A stretch of 64,000 nucleotides of DNA from Linderina pennispora (Eukaryota > Kickxellomycota > Kickxellomycetes > Kickxellales > Kickxellaceae): positions 186,001-250,000 of the forward strand of contig NW_024468261.1 of the NCBI RefSeq assembly GCF_002104995.1. The letters are read 5' to 3'. Positions within the stretch are counted from its first letter, which is position 1, and every line of letters starts with the position of its first letter. Both the position numbers and the translations under genes were made by a program. A model generated the notes under the pieces. It saw nothing but the letters and a program-made list of their open reading frames with translations, did not search any database and had not been told where the DNA came from. This document shows, piece after piece, positions 33,487-42,489 of this stretch.

Positions 33487-34684
33487 ATGGCCTCGACTAG
33501 TCACCCGCGTCTTCCAGCGCACCACCGGGCTCACCGGCATGCGGTTCATGAGCACCGGCGCGACCCAGCGCAGTGCGCTGTACGATCTGCACAAGAAGCA
33601 CGGCGCCACCTTCGGCCCGTTCGCTGGCTGGGACATGCCCCTGCTGTACGCCGACCAGGGCGCCCTGGACTCGCACCTGCACACCCGCAAGCACGCCTCG
33701 ATCTTCGATGTGTCGCACATGCTGCAGACTCGTGTTGTTGGTAAGGACCGCCACAAGTTCCTGGAGCACCTCGTGGTCGCGGACCTGAAGGAGCTGCCTG
33801 TCGGCGGCTCGACCCTGTCGCTGTTCACCAACGAAAACGGAGGTATTGAGGACGACACGATCATCACCCAGCAGAAGGACTCGCTGTACGTCGTGTCCAA
33901 CGCCGGCTGTGCCGACAAGGACTGGGCGCACCTGCAGAAGTACGCCAAGATCTTCCAGGACAAGGGCGCCGACGTCGAGGTTCTGAAGATCGAGGACCAC
34001 TCGCTGATTGCGCTGCAGGGCCCTGCCTCGCAGAAGGCGCTCGAGCAGCTTGCCGGCGTCAGCCTGAGCCAGATGCCGTTCATGACGGGCCAGTTCCTGG
34101 AGCTCAACGGCGTTCCGTGCCACGTCGCGCGCTCGGGCTACACCGGCGAGGACGGCTTCGAGCTGTCGATCCCCACAGGCGAGATCACCTGCGATCACCG
34201 AGGCGCTGCTGAAGAACCCCGAGATCAAGCTCGCTGGTCCTCGGTGCCCGCGACTCGCTGCGGCTCGAGGCTGGTCTGTGCCTGTACGGCTCCGACATCG
34301 ACTCGACCACCACCCCGATGGAGGCTAACCTGGTGTGGACCTGTCGGTAAGCGTCGCCGTGCCGAGGGCGGCTTCATTGGCTCCGACGTCATTCTGGACC
34401 AGATCGCCAAGAAGGGCAGGCGTGCGTCGCCGTGTCGGTCCTGATCGTCGAGGGTGCCCCGGCTCGCAGCCACTCCAAGGTCCTGTCGGTTGAGGGCGAG
34501 GAGATCGGCGAGATCACCTCGGGTGTCCCTGCCCCCTCGCTGGGCAAGAACATCGCCATGGCCTACGTCAAGAAGGGCTTCAACAAGAAGGACACCGAGC
34601 TCAAGGTCAAGGTCCGCAACCGCATCCAGAACGCCAAGGTTGTCAAGATGCCGTTTGTCCCGGCCTGGCTACCACAAGATCTAA
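33487..34684 (+). CDS. GCV1: Aminomethyltransferase, T-protein of the glycine cleavage system, mitochondrial
   Basis: Transfers the methylene group of aminomethyl-lipoyl H-protein to tetrahydrofolate and releases ammonia, in the mitochondrial matrix. The N terminus (MAST, then [19 protein letters not shown]) is a basic, hydroxylated targeting peptide. The GcvT core follows: [95 protein letters not shown] and the C-terminal [16 protein letters not shown] barrel. Seven +1 breaks (33498, 34189, 34238, 34341, 34417, 34439, 34669) are all readable as paired alleles; one (c/t before AC, His or Tyr) changes an amino acid. Read through, the length is ~395 residues, normal for the family. Confidence 0.94.
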
Positions 34685-34889
34685 AAAATCTTTACATAGC
34701 CCATGTCCTTTGGCCACCATACTTTACATAAACTGCGTGCATTACATACGAGTGCCATATCTCTGTGTGCTGGTGAGTTTGGTAGTTGCATTAGCCAGCG
34801 CGATGTGGAGGCATCGTAGTTGCTGAATACATTAGAATGGTTGATTGAGAAAAGAAAAATGGAAAATGGGTGGGAAGGGCACCTAGTGC

Positions 34890-36374
34890 TTAGACAGTGA
34901 CATCGGTGATGATAGTCTTGACCTCCAGGTATCCCTCAAAGGACTCCTCGCCCAGCTCGCGGCCAAAGCCCGAGTTGCGGAAACCACCAAAGGGCAGCGA
35001 GGCAAACAGGATGTTGTAGGTATTGACCCAGATTGTGCCGTTGCGCAAGGCACGGGTGAACTTTGCGATCTCGCGCGGGTTGTGGCTGAAGATAGCCGCA
35101 GGCCAGACCAAAGTCGTTCTTGCGCTCGATCTCAATGACCTCATCGAGGGTGTCAAAGGGCTTGAGCACCGACAGCACCGGGCCAAAGATCTCCTCGGTG
35201 GCAATGCGGGCCTTGGGGTCGACGTTGACAAACACCGTGGGCTGGACCCAGTGGCCGTGGTCAAAGGCGCGCTCGCCGCCCGTCAGCAGCTCAGCCTTGT
35301 CCTCCTCCTTGCCAATGCGGATGTAGTCCATGACGCGCTCGAACTGGCGTCTGTCGATCAGCGGGCCCATGACCGTAGACTCCTCCTGCGGGACGCCCAG
35401 CGCGATACGCTCGGCAGCAGCCTTTAGTTTGGGCAGCATCTGGTCGTAGATGTCGCGGATGGATCCAGGCGCGCGATCCGCAGTTGCAGTTCATGCCTGT
35501 GTTGGAGGTGACAGCGGCAATGACGGTCTCGGCGGCAGTGTCCAGGTCAAAGTCCTGGCATGATAACCACAGGCGACTTGCCACCCAGCTCAACCGACAC
35601 CTTGCGCACATCGCGCGTCGAGGCTGTTGACTTGATGACGTGCTTGCCAGTCGCCACCGAGCCGGTGAACCCGACCTTGTCAACCTTGTCGTTGTCGACC
35701 AGTGCCTGGCCAACATCAACACCACCAACCACGACATTGTAGACACCAGGCGGGAACAGGCCAGTCTGCTTGATCAGATGGCCAAAGTACAAAGTGGTCA
35801 GCGGCGTCTGGGGACCGGGCTTGAACACGATAGTGCAGCCAGCAGCCAGGGCAGGGGCAACCTTCCATGCCCATAGCATGGCAGGGTAGTTGAACGAGTT
35901 GATATGGGCGACCACACCGACCGGCACCTTGGCTGTGTATCCCTCAAAGGTCGGGTTTGCCTGCGGGGAGATGTGGCGGCCGTGGACCTTGTCGGCATAG
36001 CCGGCGTAGAAGCGCAGGATGTCGATGGCGTCGTCCATCTCGAGGCGGGCATCGGTGATGGGCTTGCCAGTGTTAATGGACTCGATCAGCTCGATTTCCT
36101 CGCGGTTCTGCTCGATGAGCGTCGCAAGGGCATTGATAGCGTCGCGGCGCTGGCTTCCTGTGTACTCGTTGACCCAGGGGCCGTGGTGGAAGGCCTCGTA
36201 GGCGGCATCCACGGCGCTCGAGACATCCTCGGCGGTGCCAGCGGGAACCGTGGCGATGATGTCGCCAGTGTCGGGGTTCTCGATAGTGGTGGTGGCCGAT
36301 CCGGTCGACTCAACCCACTCGTTGTTGATGAAGAGATGGCTCTGGTTGAACGGAAGCTGGGGAAGAGAGACCAT
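34890..36374 (-). CDS. Aldehyde dehydrogenase (ALDH superfamily)
   Basis: NAD(P)-dependent oxidation of an aldehyde to the acid. It starts MVSLPQLPFNQSHLFINNEW and has no targeting peptide, so it is probably cytosolic. Cofactor site: VVAHINSFNYPAMLWAWKVA, KPGPQTPLTTL, GFTGSVATGK. General base Glu in KVSVELGGKSPVV. Catalytic Cys region TGMNCNCGSR. The C-terminal half has EEIFGPVLSVLKPFDTLDE and ASLPFGGFRNSGFGRELGEE. Breaks at 35558 (atg/atc, Met or Ile), 35458 (cat/cac) and 35094 (ggc/ggt) separate four frames. Read through it is ~495 residues, typical of class 1/2 ALDHs. Substrate cannot be told from sequence. It is convergent with GCV1, 205 bp away. Confidence 0.92.
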
Positions 36375-36922
36375 TGCTGAATAGATCTAGTGCTGAAGCG
36401 TTTGACTAAGGGTTGTTCTGAAATAGAGGTTGTACCGTTTCCACTGCGGACAGGCTGAACACAGCATGCTATTTATATGCTCCAAAAACTGGATGCTCGG
36501 ACAAGGGCCGCATGTGCTGGGTGCTGTGTGTTTGTAGGGCAGGGGCGGTGTGAGAACGTCCTGCCCTCCTTCGATTATTCCCCTTCTCGAAGCAGCACTT
36601 GACCAGGGCAGGGCATGAAGTGCGAGAGCATGCCAATCCCCCGTCTAGTATCCTATCTGCCTAATTGCGCCGTGCAGGCCGGGCTGTTTTAGGGAGGGAG
36701 TTGATGCACGAGGGCACGAAACGAAAAAAAAAAAGGGCGAGCGCCGCTTGCTGTCTGCACAATGGCTTTACTGAGCGCAAGGGCACCTATCGGCATGCGC
36801 GTGGGTAGAATGGCGGTTTGCAAGCAATGGGGGCTCCGCTCTTGCTCTCTATGACGTATAGAGTGCGGTTTTGACGCAGGCTAGAGAGTACATGTATTGG
36901 GTTCTATCGAGGTTCACTGTTT
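36375..36922. promoter_or_regulatory. Upstream region of the aldehyde dehydrogenase gene
   Basis: 548 bp between the ALDH start and the PEX4 stop, both on the minus strand. It contains an A-run at 36725-36736. No protein-like frame other than the PEX4 end. Confidence 0.4.
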
Positions 36923-37384
36923 CTACATGGAATACATCTGGGTGTACAACGCGACCAGCGAATTGTACCCAATGCTGTCGCCGCACCGGAGCAGGTTTGC
37001 TGCATCGCAGTTGAGCGGGCTCGAAGGCTCCGGGTTTGCCAGCAGCACGTGGATAGCCAGACACGTTGACTTTAGCGTCCATGCCGGCGACCACTGTGTC
37101 TTCAGGATATCCAGACAGATCTCGCCGCTCTCGAAATGCACGTTCGGGTGGCACACAGGGGTCACAAAGGTCAGCGTTGGCGGGTGGATCGGGTACTGCT
37201 CCGGGATATCGATATACAGCTCAAACAGGCCGTTCTCGTAGGCTGTGTCTTTGGGCCCGCGCAGTACTGCGCGCCATTGCAGGATATCGTCCTCGTCTAT
37301 GGGCTCCAGGGACACAATCTCCTCGCTGAGCTCGCGCTGGATGTCCTGCAGCTCCTTGAGCAGACGCCGAGTAACCGTAGACAT
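36923..37384 (-). CDS. PEX4: PEX4-like peroxisomal ubiquitin-conjugating enzyme E2
   Basis: The E2 that mono-ubiquitinates the import receptor PEX5 for recycling from the peroxisome membrane, normally anchored by PEX22. 153 residues, intact. UBC fold: MSTVTRRLLKELQDIQREL, GPKDTAYENGLFELYIDIPE, YPIHPPTLTFVTPVCHPNVH, active-site Cys in GEICLDILKTQWSPAWTL. The block NPEPSSPLNCDAANLLRCGD is diagnostic of PEX4 rather than other E2s. The HPN motif before the catalytic Cys is intact. Confidence 0.9.
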   Translation of the reverse strand: MSTVTRRLLKELQDIQRELSEEIVSLEPIDEDDILQWRAVLRGPKDTAYENGLFELYIDIPEQYPIHPPTLTFVTPVCHPNVHFESGEICLDILKTQWSPAWTLKSTCLAIHVLLANPEPSSPLNCDAANLLRCGDSIGYNSLVALYTQMYSM

Positions 37385-37719
37385 GCTTCGTATTTTTGTG
37401 AATTGGGTGCTGAAAGGGAAGCGGAAATGTACTCCTGGAAAAGCAGCAGAGTAGAGGTGAAATAGAGGGCAGATGGAGATGCTGGAGTTCTGGTCACATG
37501 AGCGCCTAGCGGACTGGAGTATTCGCCGCTGTTGGTGATTGATTTACGCACCCATAATCACCGGCTGGCTGCTTTGTTTTGCTGGACCGGTATGGCCGGG
37601 CCCGTCCCGGTGGTGCGGGTTTTGGGCCACCTGCCACCAAAGGATCACCCCAAATCGCACAGCTCACCAACATCCCATTTATTTAGTACCACAAGCACAA
37701 AAAAGGCACAACGGCAAGC
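37385..37719. promoter_or_regulatory. Divergent promoter, PEX4 / EEF1A methyltransferase
   Basis: 335 bp between two divergent ATGs. Nothing protein-like is seen in it. A bidirectional promoter is inferred. Confidence 0.4.
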
Positions 37720-38352
37720 ATGAGCACGGACCTGACTGTTCTTCCCGACGACAACACAGAGTACGGCACGCAGGAGTACTGGCAAAAGCGGTACGCCCAG
37801 GAGCCCGACGAGTCGTTCGACTGGTTCAAGACGTACAAGGACCTGCAGCCGCTGTTCGACAAGCATATCCCCGAGCGCTCGAGCAAGATCGTCATGCTCG
37901 GATGCGGGAACTCGACGCTCTCCGGCGACATGTACGACGCCGGCTATGAGAACATTGTCAACGTCGACTACAGCGACATCGTGATTGGGCAGATGCGGGA
38001 GCGCACATCGCACCAGCCGAAGATGACGTGGGAGGTGATGGATGTGACGGACCTGGAGCTCGACAGCGGCTCGGTTGATGTGGCACTGGACAAGGGCACA
38101 CTGGACGCGCTCATGTGCGAGAAGGGCGATGTGTGGGAGCCGTCGCAGGAGCTGTGCGAGCGAGTGAGGGGCGAGGTCGACGAGGTGGTGCGAGTGCTGG
38201 CGTCCGGCGGCAAATTCATCTGGATCACGTTCGGGCAGCCGCATTTCCGCAAGCGGCACCTGGTGCGTGACTGCTGGGACGTGCAGGTCGAGACGCTGAA
38301 CGACGGCGGATTCGACTACTTTGTGTATGTGTGCTCGAAGCGGATGCAATGA
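37720..38352 (+). CDS. EEF1A lysine methyltransferase 4-like
   Basis: A class I SAM-dependent methyltransferase; the human relative EEF1AKMT4 methylates a lysine of elongation factor 1A. 210 residues, intact. Motifs: YGTQEYWQKRYAQ and SFDWFKTYKDLQPLF (family N terminus), motif I KIVMLGCGNSTLSGDMYDAG, the acidic residue in NIVNVDYSDIVIGQM, then MTWEVMDVTDLELDSGSVD, VALDKGTLDALMC and GGKFIWITFGQPHFRKRH. Order and spacing match EEF1AKMT4 and the first domain of METTL13. The target in this fungus is inferred. Confidence 0.88.
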   Translation: MSTDLTVLPDDNTEYGTQEYWQKRYAQEPDESFDWFKTYKDLQPLFDKHIPERSSKIVMLGCGNSTLSGDMYDAGYENIVNVDYSDIVIGQMRERTSHQPKMTWEVMDVTDLELDSGSVDVALDKGTLDALMCEKGDVWEPSQELCERVRGEVDEVVRVLASGGKFIWITFGQPHFRKRHLVRDCWDVQVETLNDGGFDYFVYVCSKRMQ

Positions 38353-38742
38353 GTGCATCCCGCCGCGCGCTGTCCTGTTTGTGGTGCGCTCGTTTAGGGG
38401 ACACAGCAGTGATTTTTCCCGCCTAGGTGAAACATTAGATTTTTTTTAAAAAAAAAAACTATCAAGCAGAGGAACACAATCTCCCCCCTTTTCCCTACAA
38501 AAGCAAAAATCACTAGGGCACTTCTTTTGTGCAGAGCAGTTTTATAGCCGAGGGCTGGCTGAGCAGCTGTTTTTGTCCAGCTCCACACCCAGCCTTAGAC
38601 GGCAACTTTATTTTTTCCTTTCTTCAGTCCGTCCCTCTTTCCGTTTCGCTGTCCTCGCCCTAGTGCTTCTGTTTTCCTTCCTCTGTTCCTCTGTTCCTCT
38701 GTACTATTTTCTTCCCCTCTATTTCCCCGTCTTTCTTCACAA
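38353..38742. promoter_or_regulatory. Intergenic region upstream of the NT-C2 gene
   Basis: 390 bp with adjoining T- and A-runs (38442-38459) shortly after the methyltransferase stop, possibly a polyadenylation/terminator zone. A C/T-rich leader with repeated CCTCTGTT units (38670-38735) directly precedes the next ATG. Confidence 0.45.
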
Positions 38743-40206
38743 ATGACCATTCAGCACCTGTTTGTCCCGCGGAATCGGCTGGTGTCGTTCAACGTGCGAG
38801 TGCGTATCGACGATGTCAACAACGTCCCGCCGCTCAACGGCATGTTCTACGTCAAATGGCGATGCCAGGACCACACGGGGTCTACGTCCAGGTAAGCGGC
38901 AGAGAGTTCGGAGATTGATCGGGAAATGGTATTTCTGCCTCTTGCTCAAAGAACCCCCTCGCCGTATGTAGAATACCAGTCACTAATCGGGAAGTACGGT
39001 GGTCGCATACCATCGAGCGGCAGATGTACGTGCCGATGACCAAGGAGCTGGTGCTGTCGCCGTGCGAGATAAAGCTGGCAGTCAAACAGGCAAGTGTGGA
39101 CCCGGAAACGGGGCTATCTAGAACCTTGTAATGTGCCTTCTAGGCCTTGCCTCCTCTCCCCGCTGTTTCTGGGGACAGTTACTCGGGTACTTGGGATTGC
39201 ATAATCAGTGGGCTGCCAGACGGCCATCCTGCGTTTGCTGGGCATGCGGGCTTTTTGTCTTGGCTGGGTCCTTGGAAGATAGAAACTAGCCCTAGGGATT
39301 TCATCTGCAGCGTGTGCAGCACGAGTGTGCGCGCATGTCCGTCCCTCGCCCCTGTTTGGATTGTTTTTCCACTCTTTCCGGGTTGTCTAATGGGAGTGGC
39401 AGGATCGGCGCATCGCGGAGTGGATATCGGCGCATCTAGCCCAGATGTTCCAGCTTGCGCGTGATAATGCTAATCGCACCACTACGTAGGAAGTGTACCC
39501 TCATATGCGCAACAAAATCGGCACGCTGTCGGTGAACCTGGCCGAGTACGCGCGGATGCCGGTGTCATCCAGACGGTATTTCCTGCAAGAATCGAAGCTC
39601 AACTGCACCCTGAAGGTAAGAGATCTGGATGGAAAATGCTGGCAGGGGGACACATATGCTGTGGCAACAATACACGTCGTTTTTGTCCTCCCTGCGAAAC
39701 ATGGCCACAATGTGCGCTGCATTGCAGCTTTATGCGCCTCCGTGCATTCAGGGATCCCGGAATAATCACCAGCGACACCTGGCAGTTTCCTACTGACCCT
39801 ATTCGTTTTTGTCTTGCTTGGTAGCTGACGATATTCCTGGAGCAGGTGTCAGGGCCGCCTGACTACGTGGTGCCGCAGCTCGACCGGTCAATGCTGCTGA
39901 CAGGACCTGAACGACATGCTGGTGAATGAGGGCGTGGCACGCGGGCACCGCGAGAACTCGACAAACGGCAACTCGTTTTCGTCACGACAGCCGTCGGTGC
40001 TCCGTGGTGCCAATATCAACTCTGCGTCGACAATCCGGACGACAACAACACGGAGCAACACCACCGAGACGTCGCAGTCGCGGGCACTGCTGCCTATTGA
40101 CGACACAAATGTCCGCGACCTCGCGCCCTTCCAGCGGTCGTCGAAGAAAAACCAGCAGATTATCGACGACATCTTTTTCTCCTCGCCCCAGACTCTGCCG
40201 ACATGA
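38743..40206 (+). CDS. NT-C2 domain protein (EEIG1/EHBP1 N-terminal type)
   Basis: Four exons: 38743-38891, 38972-39089, 39490-39615 and 39825-40206. The first three exons encode an N-terminal C2-like domain: HLFVPRNRLVSFNVRVRIDD, MFYVKWRCQDH, VRWSHTIERQMYVPMTKE, LVLSPCEIKLAVKQ, IGTLSVNLAEYA, YFLQESKLNCTLKLTIFLEQ. The LxVxWxR and xGxVxVNLAEY patterns are those of FAM102/EEIG1-type NT-C2 domains, thought to mediate membrane association. The remaining ~125 residues are Ser/Thr/Asn-rich and end with KKNQQIIDDIFFSSPQTLPT. Intron 2 uses a GC donor (CAG|GCAAGT). One +1 break at 39902-39903 (aca/acg) lies in exon 4. Confidence 0.82.
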
Positions 40207-40404
40207 GCCGGGATGCAGGCAAGGGTGGTTGGCAAACCTTGTGAATATTTCTTTAGCCCCCTTGAGGCCACCTCCAATTGCCGTATCCTCGTATCCTCTT
40301 ATCCCTCCCTCCTCTCAAACTTGAGCAACCTCCATGCAAAACCTATTCCTCTTCCCATTTCCCTCCAATGCTATGTGTATTTTTAATGCGTGGCATTAGC
40401 CTTG

Positions 40405-41045
40405 TCAGGCCAAGAAGCGGATGATTTGGCGAACCAGCTCGGCTAGTTCGCAGGTCGCTGTACGGATCCTCGGTCTTGGGGGGAACATGCACGAAGAGGG
40501 TCTTTGGCGGTGCCAGCCCGCGCCCCTCGTACGTGGACCGGGCTTCCGCCAGCGATGTGTAGTATGTAAAGTCGCACAGGTACCTGCCTGGATCCAAGCT
40601 GACCTCCGTTTTGTCCCAGCCTCTCTCGATCAGGTGGTCCCTCAGCCCATCCACATCAATCTCTGTCTCCAGCGTCTCGGGCAGGTCCGCAGCCACTGGC
40701 ACATGTCCGTCAGCGGATACATCCGCTGACCCACCATTTCCAGGATTGGTGTACCCGGACTTGTGCGCCTGCTTTTCGAGTCTCACCACGCCTGGCACGC
40801 CCGCTCCGCAGTGGATGACGATAGCTGTAGGGGTGCTCGAGGTGCAGCTTGGGGACCAGCTCCGAGACTGGGCCGTAGCTGACAGGAATCTCGTAGCAGT
40901 GGCAGAGGATGGTCGTAGAGTCGGTCTCGATGCACTCGTTGCTGAGCTGCTTGATCGTCTCCCAGCTGCGGTTATCGTCGGGCACCGGATTCCCAAAGGG
41001 CTCGAAGCCAGTGAGCAGAGCATGCTTTAGCGCCTTAATCGCCAT
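40405..41045 (-). CDS. Pyroglutamyl-peptidase I (peptidase family C15)
   Basis: Removes N-terminal pyroglutamate from peptides; cytosolic cysteine peptidase. Starts MAIKALKHALLTGFEPFGNP, the C15 hallmark. Then CYEIPVSYGPVSELVPK, TAIVIHCGAGVPGVVRLEKQ with the catalytic Glu region, the active-site Cys in SLDPGRYLCDFTYYTSL and the catalytic His in TLFVHVPP. The true end is ELAELVRQIIRFLA, reached after a +1 break at 40450-40451 (ctg/ctc); another lies at 40829-40830 (ccc/cct). About 212 residues, near human PGPEP1 (209). Confidence 0.9.
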
Positions 41046-41350
41046 TCTTTTTCGTGTGTGGAGCGGTATGTTGGGAAGGTGACCTGTCAATGGATGTAAA
41101 GGGATGAAGAAAAGAAGACAAGCGGCGCTCACAGCATCTCGTTCAGAAAGCGACCAAGCGTGCGAACATTTCGTGGCTACCTGCTCCCCACTTCCTATAA
41201 TTGGCTGTTTCCATGGCAACGGGTGGTACCGGGGATAATGGTGATCCGACACTCCCTGGTTCCTTCGCTTCCACGATCTGGCTCAGGCAGCGCAAGAAGA
41301 TTCCTGGCACTATTTGTATCTCAATTGTTATTAGTAAATCCCTTGCCAAT
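41046..41350. promoter_or_regulatory. Divergent promoter, pyroglutamyl peptidase / MraW
   Basis: 305 bp between two divergent start codons. Open frames extend into it from the MraW side, but the presequence starting at 41351 is the better start. No other gene seen. Confidence 0.4.
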
Positions 41351-42333
41351 ATGCTATCGATACTCCCCCGACTGTCCCGATCGGTCCGGTCCATTTCGAC
41401 ATCATCGCAGCTCCGAACCTCACCGCCCCCATTCCCGTACGAGCGCATCCACACGCCTGTGATGCTCAACGAAGTCATCCAGCACCTGAGCCCGCAGGAC
41501 GGCAAGACGTATCTGGACGGCACAGTTCGGCGAAGGTGGCTATACGAAGAAGCTATTAGACACCGCCAACTGCAGTGTAACGGCGCTTGATCAGGACCCG
41601 ACGGCGATTGACAAGGCAGAGAGGCTGGCCGCCTTGTACCCTGGCCGTCTGTCGGCACGCTGGATGCAGTTTGGCGATCTCGGTAATCTGCAAAGCCAAG
41701 TTTGACGGCATCGTTCTTGACATTGGCGTGAGCTCGAGCCAGATCGCGTCCGAGGACCGCGGGTTCTCGTTCCAGCTCGCCGACTCGCCCCTCGACATGC
41801 GCATGTCGTACTCGCAGGAACACGGCGCTCTGACCCGACTCCTGCCGGCACATGCGATAGTGAACCAGTTTTCCGTCGAAAAGCTGACGCACATATTCCG
41901 CACATACGGCCAAGAACGACACGCCCGGGCAATTGCCAAGGAGATTGACAGGAGACGGGCCACAGGCCCCTATCACCACTACCGGCGAGCTCGTCGAGGC
42001 GGTGCTGGCAGCCGTGCCCAAGAGCTACAAGTGGCAGATCCACCCGGCCACGCGCGTATTCCAGAGCCTGCGAATTGAGGTCAACGACGAGCTAGGGCAG
42101 CTGGACAGGGCGCTGGACGCAGCAGTGGAGGCGCTGAACCCTGGGGGCAGGCTGGTGGTGGTGTCGTTCCATTCGCTGGAGGATGCTGTGGTGAAGAAGC
42201 GGTTCAGGGCGTGGACCGATTCGGAGGCGGTCCAGAGCCTGGACGCGCAAGGTGGTCACGCCCAGCTGAAGCAGAGGTCTCTGAGAACCCGCGGGCACGG
42301 TCGGCCAAGCTTCGGGCCATCGAGGTTTTGTGA
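41351..42333 (+). CDS. METTL15: Mitochondrial 12S/16S-type rRNA m4C methyltransferase (RsmH/MraW, METTL15)
   Basis: N4-methylation of a cytidine in the small-subunit rRNA of the mitochondrial ribosome. The ATG at 41351 gives [19 protein letters not shown], a mitochondrial presequence. MraW motifs: [18 protein letters not shown] then [12 protein letters not shown] (SAM loop), [39 protein letters not shown], the [19 protein letters not shown] block, [29 protein letters not shown] and [20 protein letters not shown]. The end is [16 protein letters not shown]. Five +1 breaks (41524, 41684, 41970, 42247, 42266) fit paired alleles. Read through it is ~326 residues, as in the family. Yeast lacks this enzyme. 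Confidence 0.92.
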
Positions 42334-42489
42334 TTCCCAAGGGGCCGCCCTGCTTTCCACAAAAGCGCTGCCACGTCACAGCAGGCAGGTGTGATGCCGC
42401 CTATTTCTCTTTTCCGCTCTGTCGTTTTTTCGTACAATTCGCAGCACTTTTATATTCATATCTTTTGTATGAGCCCTTTGTGAAGCAAA

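Noticed and set aside
33487-34684. GCV1 as a pseudogene
   Set aside because: Protein conservation is high on both sides of every break and the breaks are synonymous-allele pairs; a decaying gene would also show missense and stop changes.
37720-42333. A metabolic or secondary-metabolite gene cluster
   Set aside because: The neighbours (methyltransferase, NT-C2 protein, peptidase, MraW) belong to unrelated core processes and lack synthase, transporter or regulator genes.
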